In this document: in pieces, positions 22,600 through 34,179 of the stretch
Layout: the number at the start of each line of letters is the position of its first letter
How positions within the stretch are numbered: position 1 is the stretch's first letter
Origin: Pseudoips prasinana
Taxonomy: Eukaryota > Arthropoda > Insecta > Lepidoptera > Nolidae
Reading direction: 5' to 3'
Length of the DNA: 64,000 nucleotides
NCBI GenBank assembly: GCA_951640165.1
Contig: OX621246.1
Coordinates: forward strand, 36,660,501 to 36,724,500
Notes under the pieces: generated by a model
Seen by the model: the letters and a program-made list of their open reading frames with translations, nothing else
Told to the model about the DNA's origin: nothing
Database searches by the model: none
Made by a program: the position numbers and the translations under genes

Positions 22600-22735
22600 C
22601 ATAAAAGACAAGTATCTACAAACCATGCCAACGTAAAAACTGAAAACTGAAAAAAAGAACAACCTTAAATCGACAAATCCCATATTTGCTATTATAGATC
22701 TCTTCCAGACAACCGTTGGATGGACAAGGAAATTA
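22600..22735 (-). repeat. LINE 3' end, 'GTTGTCTGGAAGAGA' family, copy 2
   Basis: On the minus strand it reads CCAACGGTTGTCTGGAAGAG followed by an AT-rich end, matching 11,586 and 55,650. It joins directly onto the next fragment. Confidence 0.55.
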
Positions 22736-22880
22736 TATACATACACATACATACGTACACTCACGCCTGTTTCCCAGAGTGGCAGAGGCAAGGGATTTCC
22801 ATTTTTCACTATCTTTGTACATCTCATTTGCCTCATTTACTGCTTTCAAAAGAAAGGCCAGGTCAGAAGTATTCTAAACC
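22736..22880 (-). pseudogene. C-terminal tail of a non-LTR reverse transcriptase
   Basis: On the minus strand a short open stretch reads KAVNEANEMYKDSEKWKSLA then a few residues and stop, followed by a TATG/TACA simple repeat. This resembles the extreme C-terminus seen in many lepidopteran LINEs and the fragment at 28,900. Confidence 0.45.
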
Positions 22881-23469
22881 AGAGGGCATATACATATACA
22901 CACATTGTTTACTGAAACCATGTTCAAAAAGAAGTACAGTATCAATTCGACCTGTTTTTTGTTTGTACGCTGTTCTGCGTTATTTTAGAACAGATTTTAA
23001 TAATTATTTTTAGTTCAATAGGAAATGCTTTTTGTAATATATTGGTTCCAATCATCCAATGATAAAAAATAGGATATGCTAATAGATGTCTGGTGTAAAA
23101 ATTTGATCGTCATATTTTTACATTTTGTGGATTTGTGGAAGGTCACAACTTTATCAAAAAGGTCACAAGGCAACACGGTATAAACGTTTGCAGTTAGTTA
23201 CACAGTTTCATTTATAGATGCTGCTACCATATTAAATATATGTAAATATCAATGAGTTGCCAGAACTGAAAAGTATGTCAGTATAATAAAACAATTCTAT
23301 AATAAATATAATTTATCCAATATACTACGTTTTTGCGGTCACCGTCCTATAAAATAACTGCGCGCCTAGGTGCTTAACCTTCCAATGTAGGCACTGGCTA
23401 AAGTACCATTTAACATGTGAAGCACTCACAAACATGCAGACCTATCTGATACATGTTATATGATATACC

Positions 23470-23665
23470 TTATTAATATATATATGATACAAGACTTGAC
23501 AAACATACATGACATAAAGCACAATCAGACTCAAAAAACTAGAAATGGATCACATAATTACTTATCGTGTGCAGGTATCGAACTCAAAACACTTAGCAGC
23601 CGAGGACTACCTCAGGAGAGGCAACTATTGACTACTGCGCCACAACTGAATTTATATACTTACAG
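23470..23665 (-). repeat. Second type of tRNA-like SINE
   Basis: On the minus strand: GTTGTGGCGCAGTAGTCAAT contains a good A box, and TGAGTTCGATACCTGCACAC a good B box about 55 bases downstream. An AT-rich body runs into a TATATA stretch at the low-coordinate end. The body differs from family A. Only one copy is in the window, so the family assignment rests on the promoter boxes alone. Confidence 0.5.
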
Positions 23666-23699
23666 TGTACGACTCTGTAGTATTTTGTACTTGCACTAA

Positions 23700-24985
23700 T
23701 TATAAAGAGCAGTATAAATATGTTGTGTTTCATTTAAAACATCGCCTCCAACCATGCCCTTGTTTTAGAAAATATGTCCAATCTCATAACTGGAACAAAA
23801 ACAGTCGACATTCCAACTAAAACCCATCCACTAGCCCTTACATAATGTAGCCCAAAGCTGTGTCGGGTGAATTGTCACCTACTTCATATTTCACGGGCCA
23901 TAGGGTGAAAGCATCGCGTATTTCGCGCCACACGTCAAGTCAGAGTACAAATAGATGAGTAGGTTCGTATTACAAGCGCTGTTCCTGTCTCGCTTACGCA
24001 ACGTTATTATAGCATTGCAATTTTTCAGATTATATGAAAAAGTTTTGTGTGATCTAAACTTCTTTCAATATATTTTTATTTCATTGGGAAATTATAATTG
24101 TAAACATAAACATGATTCAATAAAACATAAATTCAAAACTTAACTTAAATTCAATAGAACCAGAACATTACATAAACAAACAAAAATAAACACAATAAAG
24201 TTGTTGTTCTAGATTGAAGACATAAAAAATATAAAGTGATGAATAAAACAAAATATATAAGCAAAAACGTAAATTTACATAAGAACTACATAACATGTAC
24301 GCAATCATAGGATTTATTCTGTTAAAACGTATAGTAACATTTAATTAAATCGTAAAAATAATAATATATAAAATAAAATATAACTAAAAGAAGAAACCAA
24401 TAAGTTTAACCAAAGTTAATAAGGAATTGACTTACAACTAACGAACCAACAGTTTCTTCCAAAACATGGAAGAAGTGTTTTGGCAGCGACTCCTTTCTGA
24501 ATACATCAAACACTTTCTGTCACTCATTCTCAATCTAAAAGTGAGAGATTAGGCACAGGATAGCTGCCATAAAGTGAACTAGGAGGCACGAAACTTTTAT
24601 GTCGTTGCCCATCTTACTCCGGACTACTCATACCTTTTCTCGTAAAAATACGCCAGCGTTTCTAGCGAGCGAATCCGATGCAAGATTTTAAAATCTGGCA
24701 TTCGACAAGGCACTACTCATGTATTTATACTGTGTCAAATGATACGCACGGCCATATTGTCGTTTGTCATTTGAATAATTTACACTGGTGTGCGGAGCTT
24801 TTTCCGTATACAGGAGTGCAATGCAAGCGGACTGTTTGGGTTTTTGATGTACTTCCGATCATTGAATGGTTGTGATGATGGGATTGTGTATGTGTGCGTT
24901 ATTTTATGTGTTTTAAATCGATTAAACATCGAATTGTTTGGTACAAATCGATTTAACAACTAGCAATGTGCTTTGGATCTGAACG
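23700..24985. other. No gene recognised
   Basis: Strongly AT-rich (especially 24,050-24,430). No open frame with a domain and no repeated block identified. Confidence 0.4.
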
Positions 24986-24989
24986 CTTC

Positions 24990-25125
24990 GTATTTATCTT
25001 AGGTACATAGAGGAAGATGAAATAATAGAAATAAACAATGATCCCATGTTAGTGATAAGGGCGCCATTTGTATACTTGTATGTAATGCTACTATTGGTGT
25101 ACAATAAAAAGTTAATACTTATATC
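24990..25125 (+). repeat. LINE 3' end, GTGTACAATAAA type
   Basis: GATAAGGGCGCCATTTGTAT then GGTGTACAATAAAAAGTTAA and a short ATCTAT tail; the same ending as 11,586-11,735. Confidence 0.55.
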
Positions 25126-25127
25126 TA

Positions 25128-25325
25128 TAGGTCAAGTGGCAGTGGGCAGTGCACATAGCTCGTAGAGCCGACGGCGGCTGCTAAAAGATGGGCCGATTAT
25201 CTTGTGAGGTTCGCTGGAATTCGCTGGATATGGATAGCGCAAGACCGGCCATTGTGGAGATCTTTAGGGGAACCCCTTGTCCAGCAGTGGGCGTCTTTCG
25301 GCTGATATGACGATGATGATGATAT
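25128..25325 (+). pseudogene. RTE-like LINE C-terminal fragment, copy 1
   Basis: Follows the preceding LINE tail directly. It matches, with deletions, the C-terminal segment at 45,265-45,560: GGCAGTGGGCAGTGCACATA, CTCGTAGAGCCGACGGC, GCGCAAGACCGGCCATTGTG, GTCCAGCAGTGGGCGTCTTT, then a TGACGATGATGATGATA tail. The frame is broken. Confidence 0.8.
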
Positions 25326-25609
25326 CTATTTGTCTAACGATAATTTCGTTATATTGTTGTCTATGTAAATCTGCAACGTTTTGTTTTAATGTCGTACTTA
25401 CAAAATTGTCATAGCTCGGCATAGGCATGTTAACATTTAAGTGCATAAATGACACCGACGTTACGCACATCTCTTGGGGGTGAGATTAAGCTGCCACATA
25501 ACTAATTGATGTAAGTTCTTTTAGAGCTTTTCTGAGTCGCGTATATGGGAAACCACAGATAGAATATTGGTTGTGACCAATAAAGAGAACAAAACATGAA
25601 ATAAAAAAT

Positions 25610-25740
25610 AAATGAATAAAAAAGGTTTTTATTCACGTAGTCAGAACATGTTTGTAGTAATACAGTTATTATTTCTAGTTACTTATTACAGATATTTAGG
25701 TACACGGAATGTTAAAACATTTATACAATTTATTTTATTT
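25610..25740 (-). repeat. 'ACATGTTCTGACTATTTACA' dispersed repeat, inverted copy
   Basis: Reverse complement of the 16,880 and 43,440 family: A-rich start, then GGTTTTTATTCACGTAGTC, AGAACATGTTTGTAGTAATA and AGATATTTAGGTACACGGAA. It stops exactly where the hairpin-rich MITE begins at 25,741. Confidence 0.7.
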
Positions 25741-26019
25741 TTTGAAGTTATACTTCTTTTGGCGCGATGGAGAAAAATGATGAGAGTGAATTTTTACGAT
25801 GCGCGCGCACACCGACACCAAAAAATTTAACAGCATGAAGTTAGTTCTAGGTGGTATGACAGTGAATTTTTACGGTGCGCGCGCATCTACGCGCGCATCG
25901 TAAAAATAACAGCATGAAGTTAGTTCTAGGTGGTATGAATTTTGATAACTATGTTCAAGTTGTATATTAAGAAGTATAATTTCTAACGCGTGTACATAAG
26001 TACACACAAGTTTTTTTTT
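25741..26019 (+). mobile_element. Hairpin-rich MITE-like element, copy 1
   Basis: One end is TTTGAAGTTATACTTCTTTT, the other AAGAAGTATAATTTCTAACG followed by CGTGTACATAAGTACACACA; the GAAGTTATACTTC block is inverted at the two ends. Inside, the unit AGCATGAAGTTAGTTCTAGG ... GTGAATTTTTACG occurs twice, each next to a GCGCGCGCA-type palindrome. Other copies: 29,389-29,670 (same strand), 50,616-50,793 and 57,826-58,088 (opposite strand). No coding capacity. Confidence 0.8.
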
Positions 26020-27405
26020 ATTATATTGTACGTCATATATTATTATTTATACAAGCACAGTTTCCTTGGGTTACGCCAGGAATTATAATTTTATAATTAT
26101 GTAGCCACATAAAAGGACCATATTCTTTTTGGTTAATTATTAGATAGAGGAATATCTAGAGCATAAGGTAAAACAATAAAGTAATTAAATATATTTAAGT
26201 TTCACAACCATACATATGCAGGATCTCAGGTCAGAATATGTTGGACTACGTATAACTTTTTAATTAATATTTGATGTATTTATTTGAGCAAATAAAGATT
26301 GATATTATTGAATAGGAGAATGTGTAAAAACCCTAAACATAAATTGCATTTTTTTTTATTTCGAATGCCTTTTACGGTTATCCTACGACCCCGTCTGTAC
26401 TAAATCCCTATGAGTAACACTGACCCGGTGTCCGATGTCTTACATTGCGAGAGTTACATTATAACAGGTATATGTTTATTTTAGCAATCTAAGAGGATTA
26501 TCCCTATTAAAAAATAAAAACCGAGTCACCTACCGAGAACACTCGGTAAGCGACTCGGTTGAAACTAATATTATAGTTTGTCCATAATGGGAAATCTTTT
26601 TGTAGTTGAAAAGACGTTTTCCCATACATCTAATATTGATCAACATACATCATGGTCAAAATCGTCAACTGGAGATGTGTGTTTGAAAATACAAAAAAAA
26701 TATTTGTTTTATATTTTGGTTATGTTGTTTATTGGTTTTGTTTTATCTAAGAGTATCACAGATATATAATGATTTCTATAGCTAGCAAGGACCGTAGCCA
26801 AGGTTCCGGTGGTCTCACTGTTTGATTTAATTTCAACGTGATTCCTCCTGGTGGCTCTGAGAACCATAGTTATAACAGTCATTTAAGTAGGTATTCCTTT
26901 TTTGAGGTATGGAATCAAATTTATTTAATGAGATGAGACCGCATGCGGTGTTATCCTGTAAGTACTGAAAAACTACTTTTTCAAAGTACTAGGAAACTAT
27001 TAAACGAGAATATTGCTTTTTGGAAACAACCAATTTCCTTTAGTACTGAGCTGTTGAGGTACACTCAAGGTGCACTTATGTCTACAAGTGGCCATTAACA
27101 TTAAGATGGCTTTCAGCATTTAGAAATCGCAAAATTTTAAGCATCTCTGATTCTTTAATTCTATATGGGTTTTGATCTCACAGATATCCGTCGCTCGATT
27201 CATTCTGGTAGCTAGTCGCTCTGAGTAAGATTGGTAGCCGAACTCAATAGAAATATGGGATGGAAAAAGAACGAACTAAATATTACGGTGAATTAAAATA
27301 GTGGTTTATTTAATTGTACATAGGAGATCGGTCAATATGATCCGTCGTACTCTTCGTAATATCTGGGTAATTATTTAAGATAAAAACCCAATAGACAATT
27401 AAAAC
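26020..27405. other. No gene recognised
   Basis: AT-rich. One compact palindromic hairpin at 26,519-26,561 (ACCGAGTC and TACCGAG with their complements) is the only notable structure. Confidence 0.4.
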
Positions 27406-27412
27406 TCGTAAA

Positions 27413-27960
27413 TCACACTAATATTATAAAGGCAAAAACTCGTTTCACAGTGGTCCGCGCGTCAAGAGCGCGCTGTTGAGACGCGCTGGCCTACGGCGCG
27501 TGCCGCGCGCGTGAATCTGAAATCAGCCTTATATCAATGTAATAATTTAAAGTAGGTAATTATTGAGTTTAATGTATTAATTTAATTAAATAATTTAGTA
27601 ATTTAATAATATAATGTAACCGACATCTTTTAGAAATAGTGTATAATAGTGCATAAAATATTAATTGTAAAATGACATCATAATATAAGTACACAAATGT
27701 AATTAAGAATGTGTTGTTGCTATGCCTGATAAGGCGACTAAGTTATAAGTTTGATCGTAATGTTAAGACCCTCTGTAACACTTAGTCCGCAATAAAATCT
27801 ATGAATCAAAAGTTTGTGAATGTGTGAGTGCGTATATTTGTTATCCTTTCACGCAAAAACTACCGGATGGATTTCGATGAAACTTTTATATATATATATA
27901 AAATTTTATATATATATATAATTTGTCGAGTTTAACGCGGGTAAAACCGCGGCGTTTAGC
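27413..27960 (+). mobile_element. Helitron-like element, interrupted
   Basis: The first 22 bases (TCACACTAATATTATAAAGG) match the Helitron start of 19,466-19,646 on the same logic. From 27,806 the middle and 3' end resume: AAGTTTGTGAATGTGTGAGT, then a hairpin ACGCGGGTAAAACCGCGG near 27,935 and GTTTAGCTAT instead of CTAG. About 365 bases in between, which include a GC-rich block (27,455-27,515) and end GCAATAAAATCTATGAATC, look like a later insertion with a LINE-type tail. Boundaries are tentative. Confidence 0.45.
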
Positions 27961-28899
27961 TATTACATATATTTTAAGTTTTTTTTACTATTCTGAAGAG
28001 TTAAAACTTTTTAAATAATAATTCCAGCGATAAAATTTTTTGATAATAACAATTAAATAAAAATTACTAAAATTTTACATGATAAAACTTTGAATATACT
28101 ATTAATGTTAAGAATTATGTACCTAAGCCAAGAGGTAAGTTACAAAAGCTTGTGAAGTCCCCGCGAGTTACGAAATATTTTCCATAGTGTGAGCTTTATT
28201 TTTTTTAAATCGTTCCCACCAAACGTTCCTTTTTATTTACAAGTGTCATATTTAAAAATCACTCACTAAAGTGTCATCGGTTCACAATGCCTTGTTTATA
28301 GGTGTAATTCCTTACTTGACAGCTATCCTATATGTAATTTAGGCCCACATCCAACTTTTGTTCCAAATCAAACATATTTGTTCTTTAGTTGATGCTTAAA
28401 AAGATAGCATACAAACAGCCGCACTTACTAAACTCTTATACGTATATTATTGGGGTTAAATTCCTTGTTGTAACAGAAATACTAGAGCCAAAACCAGTAA
28501 AACACGAAAACTTCGTACATTTAACTGGCACTGCAGCTCTAACATTCCAACATTATCGTAACTGCCCAATAAAAGCACCAATAAAATAAAGTCCATTCCC
28601 CATCGGCCACAAATCACGGCTCCTTAATACTTTAAGTGTCTTTTCGAAACAATTTGCAGGCTGTAAGTTGCCTCATATCTGATAGTGCTCGCATGCTCCA
28701 CTCTCGTGAAATATGCTCGACTTTGCTCGGAACTGCTCGAGCAACGCTCGTAAAGTAAAGCTCACTCATCACATTAATCGCAAGTGTCGTGTACTTCACC
28801 ACAGTGTGGTGAGAATAATAGGATTGTGTGCAATGTGGTTGAATTTTGAATTGGGATAAGTAATTTAGGCTATGTCAAAAGAACTCTAAACCGGCGAGC
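27961..28899. other. No gene recognised
   Basis: AT-rich. A cluster of GCTCG/CTCG words at 28,685-28,765 stands out, but no element or gene could be assigned. Confidence 0.35.
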
Positions 28900-29040
28900 A
28901 TGTATGAAGAATATAATGAGAGTTAGTAAGCAAAAGAGGTGTGGAAGGATCGTCACAAATGGAGATACGTTGTCACTGCCTACCCCTCTGGGAAACATGC
29001 TTGAGTCTATATATGTACATATGTGTAAGTAATTTAAAAC
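28900..29040 (+). pseudogene. C-terminal tail of a non-LTR reverse transcriptase, second example
   Basis: A short open stretch ends VWKDRHKWRYVVTAYPSGKHA and stop, followed by a TATATGTACATATGTG simple repeat. This ending (AYPSGK-A then stop) is typical of LINE proteins in Lepidoptera. The rest of the element is missing. Confidence 0.6.
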
Positions 29041-29211
29041 ATAACAAGCTTAAAATATATTTTTAAGTAGCATGTGATCTTTAAGCTTATAAATTATGTG
29101 ACAGTACCTACTAAAAGTATTGGAACAAAGTTTCTTAACGCGGCCGCGCGGCTTCCCGTAGGAGTTGACTGGTAGAATCGTCATGTTGAGAAAGTGTAAT
29201 GCTCCATCCAT

Positions 29212-29330
29212 TTTTTTTAAACCAAAAGGATAACCGATTTCCTTTCACCTGATGGTAAGTAACACCTCGCAACAACAGAGAGGCCGACCTAAATACTGAT
29301 GGCGTCGAAATTTTGTGAATACTTATTTGT
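29212..29330 (-). repeat. Short retroposon tail (CACCTGATGGTAAGT type)
   Basis: On the minus strand it ends with ACTTACCATCAGGTGAAAGG and a T/A-rich tail. This is the same 3' end as 41,380-41,570 (ACTTACCATCAGGTGACCGT plus poly-A) but opposite orientation. Confidence 0.55.
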
Positions 29331-29388
29331 CAATTGACTCCGTTCCTTTTTTTCTTTAAAATATTTTAATTCCAACTATTTTATTATT

Positions 29389-29670
29389 TTTGAAGTTATA
29401 CTTCTTTTGGCGCGATGGAGAAAAATGATGAGAGTGAATTTTTATGTTGCGCGCGCACACCGACACCAAAAAATTTAACAGCATGAAGTTAGTTCTAGGT
29501 GGTATGACAGTGAATTTTTACGATGCGCGCGCATCGTGCGCGCGCATCGTAAAAATAACAGCATGACGTTAGTTCTAGGTGGTATGAAAATTGATAACTA
29601 TGTTCAAGTTGTATATTAAGAAGTATAACTTCTAACGCGTGTACATAAGTACACACACAAGTTTTTTTTT
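29389..29670 (+). mobile_element. Hairpin-rich MITE-like element, copy 2
   Basis: Full-length and very close to the copy at 25,741: same GAAGTTATACTTC ends, two internal units, and a perfect 18-bp palindrome around GCGCGCGCA plus its extension ACGATGCGCGCGCATCGT in unit 2 (with a one-base interruption here). Ends in CACACACAAGTTTTTTTT. Confidence 0.85.
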
Positions 29671-31369
29671 ATGTATGTGATCGTAATGGTCAAGTTAAAT
29701 AGGTAATTCATTTCAATTATTTAAAAAATAGTAGTTATTTTAATTATGTATACCTACTTATACAGGCCGCATGGGCCGCACGGGCCGCACGGTCGGACTA
29801 ATTCAAAATATTTTTGTTACTTTAATATTGTATTCAACATAAATTTCATTAGTACATTAAAGTTTTACATAATATATTTTTAGGAATGAAAAGGATTTTA
29901 TTATAAAAAAGAGGTTTATTCACACTTTAGAATAAATAATTTAGAAATCTACAACACTTTTCTTATGACAAATCACTTATAACGATAAAGACAGTAATCA
30001 CACTACACTTGGGCTTGAAATAAATCGTTACGTAAACCGGCAGAACTTCCGCCCGCGGCGAAGTCTGGCCCCAAAATATGGAGAGGCACCTTTTTTTTTG
30101 AATGACGCTATAGTTAGCCTAGGAGGCTTTCACTACTTCACCGGACTATAGAGGCGAGCAGAGGGCTCGAGCCGTGAGGGAGAGGCACCGTTCACTCGCC
30201 ATATATATAGGCAAAGTCCCACGTGACACCTTTAGCGATCTTGAAAATTCCTCACAATATTTTATTACATCTTATCGGAATGGTTCTGTCTGTATTGAGG
30301 TAAGAGTTCAATGAGTGAGATGCGCCCCCCCCCCCCCCTCCGGACCCACTCCGTTCATATCCACCGGTGCCAACAGTTATCGCCAATTCAACGCTTTTAA
30401 TGTTCCAAATTTAATTATTTCAAAGTTATCTTCAATATACCAGTATTATACAGTCCACACGAACTTTCATTACGATTCCTACCAAGCTAGAACCAACAAT
30501 TAATATTGAGACAGAACCAATATTTCTGAAGCTTATAAAATCAGCGAGCAATGTAGGTGCTGGGTGCCAACTGTCTCTGTCATCAATGTAGTAATCTAAT
30601 GCTGTAGTAACCACTAGCTATAACTATACGTTTAATATGTCATTTAAACTTGTATCTGACGAAACAGTAATATTTCTAAGACTCTTGTTTAATTAAGCTT
30701 TAGTTTCCTAAAAATGAATGATTTATTTTGCTGATTCTAAAGCCCGTCACGGCTAGTTTGACTTTATTACAACTTTTAATTGTTTATTTGTTTTGGGAAT
30801 TATTGCCTGAATTAAAGGATTATTATTATTAGATTTATTATGTTCATTTATACATGAGCCAGCCTTATCATTAATATTAAATACTTGATTGTGTCTGTTT
30901 AATCTGTTGTATACATATATATATATTGTCCAGTCTCTTGTTTCCTTCAGGACTTGTATGACGCTTCAGCCAAAGCGATCAGCGTTGTCCAATTTTGAGA
31001 AGATAAAATCTAATTCTTACCATCGATACCATAGGAAGAAGAAGAATATACATGTACAGATAGCCACGCAGGCAAGTTAATCGTAGCTCTACTGTTATTT
31101 CTACACTGTGACTACGAATGTTGCAGATGGTTTAAGACAGAGTTACCGTTATCTCGGAAAGGTTTAATGTCACATCTTTGTTAGTTAAATAAGAATGTCG
31201 AGCAGCAAGCATTTATTAGTTTACCGTATTAAGTTACGGACCTAATTTTATTATGCGTTACAAATACAGGATTTTTAAAAGTAAAATGTTAAAGTATTTA
31301 TTTTTCTTTTATTTTAGCGTTATATCAATTTCTTTAACATAATCTTCATTTACCCTATTTGACACAACA
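29671..31369. other. No gene recognised
   Basis: AT-rich with a GC-richer stretch at 30,030-30,200 in which GGAGAGGCACC occurs twice. A run of about 14 C at 30,325-30,338. Short open frames have no domains. Confidence 0.35.
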
Positions 31370-33090
31370 CATGGCACACCAATCCTACGGGCCCTTCAGA
31401 AGTTATTTAACTACGTCATACTAGAAGGCCAAACACCACAAGCATGGCAAAGAGGTGTGGTGGTGCTCTTGTTCAAAAAGACTGATAAATACCCTCTTGA
31501 AGAATTACTGACCCATCACAATGCTGAGCCATGTTTATAGTCATTACGAATCGTCTGGCACGCAGGTTTGACGACTTCCAGCCAGGTTTCCGTAAAGGCT
31601 TTAGTACCATTGACCACAGGCTGCGGCAGGTTATACAGAAGATCGAAGAGTATAACCAGCCATTAGGCTTAGCGTTTGATTTGATTCGATCGAACCGGTC
31701 GACTACCGGTATATGGAGGTATTAAAGTGTTTGTACGCAAACGCTACTATGTCAGTGCGACTCCTGGGCCAGAACTCAAAACCTATCCACTTGCAGCGAG
31801 GTGTGAGACAGGGAGATTTTATATCTCTGAAACTGTTCACATCTGCATTGGAAGATGTCTTCAAGCTTCTAGACTGGGAGGGCTTTGGCATTAATGTCAA
31901 TGGCGAGTAAATCACCTATCTACAATTTCCCGACAATATAGTACTCATGGTTGAGACCCTTGACGACCTCGGTACAACGCTCGATGGCCTCAGCAGAGTC
32001 TCTCAACAAGTGGGTCTGAAAATCAACATGGATAAGACGAAAATCATGTCGAACATCCATGTTGCACCCACTCTAGTTAAGGTTTACCTAGGACAGACCA
32101 TCCAACTAGGTAGGTCCAACTTCGAGAAGGAGGTCAATCGTAGAATCCAACTCGGCTGGGCAGCGTTCGGGAATCTACGTAACATCTTCTCGTCCCAAAT
32201 ACCGCAGAGTCTTAAGTCGAAAGTCTTCGATTAGTGTGTGTTGCCAGTGACAACTTATGGAACAGAGACGAGAGTGACGGGAGTGTGGTCTCTGGCAAAA
32301 TCAGCGTGATATTATGTCAAACAGCTTGCAACCAATATCTGGGGTAGTTTATTATACGGATCTTGTAGCAACAAGGAAGGGACAACTTCCGTGCGTTTAA
32401 GCCCTTTTGCCATACCTACTATTGGAATCAAATATAACAGCTCACTTAGGACCCTTAAATTGATCCTCGGTGCTTTTGCAGCTGGATTTTCTAGTGGCAC
32501 TTGTGTCGTTTTATGAGGCTAAAGCGTCTTTATATCATTCTGTCTCCCGCTTTGCTCTGGAGGGAAGTGGAATTATTCATTTCTAACTCCTCCTTTTTTC
32601 TTTCTGATTAAATTCGTTGCGGGATCCAAATCAGTTAAAGCGATTCCCCGGGACACATGCCTAAGCCTCACCGCTTAGTGTCATTTCATTGTGTGCCACT
32701 GTTGATCCTGGCTCACAGGAGTTGCAGTGGTGGGTAAGAGGGAGGGACTAGTCCCAATTATGGAACAGAGACGTGGTCGCTCACTATGGGCCTTATCAGG
32801 CGGCTCAAGGTCACCCAAAGACCAATGGAAAGTGCTATGTTTGGAGTTTCTCTGCGAGATTGAATCAGAAATGCTGATGAATTGCAGGTGCAAACCAAAC
32901 TAACCGATATAGCTCGAAGAATAGCCAAACTGAAGTGGTAATGGGCAGGGCACATCGTAGAGCCGACGGCCGCTGGGGCAGAATGGTTCTTGAGTGGCGA
33001 CCACGAACCGAAAGACGCAGCGTGGGAAGGCCCCCTATAAGATGGACCGATCTTGTGAGGGTCGGGTGCCGGGTACATGTATGATACCAT
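31370..33090 (+). pseudogene. Decayed RTE-like LINE (reverse transcriptase to C-terminus)
   Basis: Reverse transcriptase remnants appear in order but in shifting frames: FQPGFRKGFSTIDH (31,570), the HLQRGVRQGDFIS block (31,790), a degraded FPDNIVLM in place of FADD (31,927), SQQVGLKINMDKTKIM (32,005), then QTIQLGRSNFEKEVNRRIQL (32,090). After an insertion (about 32,268-32,757) the C-terminal RIAKLKW..WAGHI segment follows to 33,090. Several stops and frameshifts; the catalytic aspartates are lost. It resembles the fragments at 25,128 and 45,265. Confidence 0.85.
32268..32757. mobile_element. Insertion inside the RTE-like LINE
   Basis: The bases TTATGGAACAGAGACG occur on both sides (32,252-32,267 and 32,758-32,773) exactly where the LINE frame breaks off and resumes, as expected of a 16-bp target-site duplication. 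The inserted 490 bases have a 62-codon open frame on the minus strand (GLKRTEVVPSLLLQDPYNK) of unknown family. No poly-A tail is evident at either end. Confidence 0.6.
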
Positions 33091-33509
33091 AAGTTAGGTC
33101 TGTTTACGTCACCAACTACGTTACGAATAAAATCACTACTGCTTGGAGTTTATCCAACTGCATTTTGTTTAGTGATCGTTACAGTTCATTCGTATTGATT
33201 TGCAGTAGATGGTATATCCTTTCAAATCAATGGAAGGGAATGAGTTGTTAAAAATCTTAATTGGCGTTCGAATGTTAGTCTTTTTTGCTCGATACGGAAT
33301 TCTAACTTAATTCTTGCGTCATGGTGTCATGAGTTTCAAATTTCTTAGTAAAGCTGAACGTATGAGATGTGTTTTTAAAAATGAAACATTATTTTGGTAG
33401 GTTAAGATCATATTATGAATCGACCGTGCCTTATAAAGGTATGCGAAAATTGGAAACAGTTAAGGTTAACATTGAGATAAAAAGTTTGTACACGGTTACT
33501 GGAAAGTTG

Positions 33510-33800
33510 ATTCGCCCGGCGCGCGGCGGTGCAAAAGTGCAGGCAGAGGGCGAGCTCCGAGGCTCCGAAGCGGTGCAGGCGGGCCGGCGCGGGGGGGCGG
33601 CGCGCGCAGCGGGCGGGAGCGGCACGCTCCGCCGGGCGGCACGCTGCAGTGTGGCGCGGCGTTACGTCACGCGAGCACGCGGCGCGGGCGGGCGGACAGT
33701 GCAGTGCTGAGTGGCGACAGTGATGAGTGCGCACAGGTAGCGGGCCGCGCCGCCGACCGCGCCGTCACCGGATTGACTGACTACACCTCCACGCGCATTA
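33510..33800. promoter_or_regulatory. CpG-rich block: candidate promoter / 5' noncoding exon
   Basis: An abrupt CpG-dense, roughly 75% GC block in AT-rich surroundings. It contains no convincing protein: frames on both strands are low-complexity Arg/Ala-rich. A donor-like GTGCGCACAG|GTAGCG lies at 33,729-33,744. A second, smaller CpG-rich patch lies at 34,030-34,170. It could be the first noncoding exon of the plus-strand CUB/LDLa gene whose coding part begins at 47.8 kb behind an acceptor (CTTTCGACAG at 47,789-47,798), or the start of a gene elsewhere. Assignment is inference. Confidence 0.35.
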
Positions 33801-34179
33801 TGGACCTCGTATGTAATGTGTGTCTCTCGCATGTCTTCAGTAGAATCGATGCCTATGTATGCGGGGAAAAGTAAAACCGATGTAAAACTTACAAATTAAT
33901 TTTAAGTGTGCACTAAATAGAAATACCTACTGATAAGCATCGACAACCTTATATCGCTTGAATATATTCGTATGTAGGTACAACCTAAATGAATAATAGT
34001 GAAAATGGCATCAGTGATGGTACTTAGTGGAGGTTATGAGCGGTAGCGATGGCGCACGTGCGTGCGGAGCGCGCGGATGCTGCAGCGGTCTCGGATCTGT
34101 TATCAGCATGCACTCCCGTCGTATCGCGCGTAGTTCAGCTATTCGGAACTACTTGGTACGCTCCGTCACGCGCTACGGG

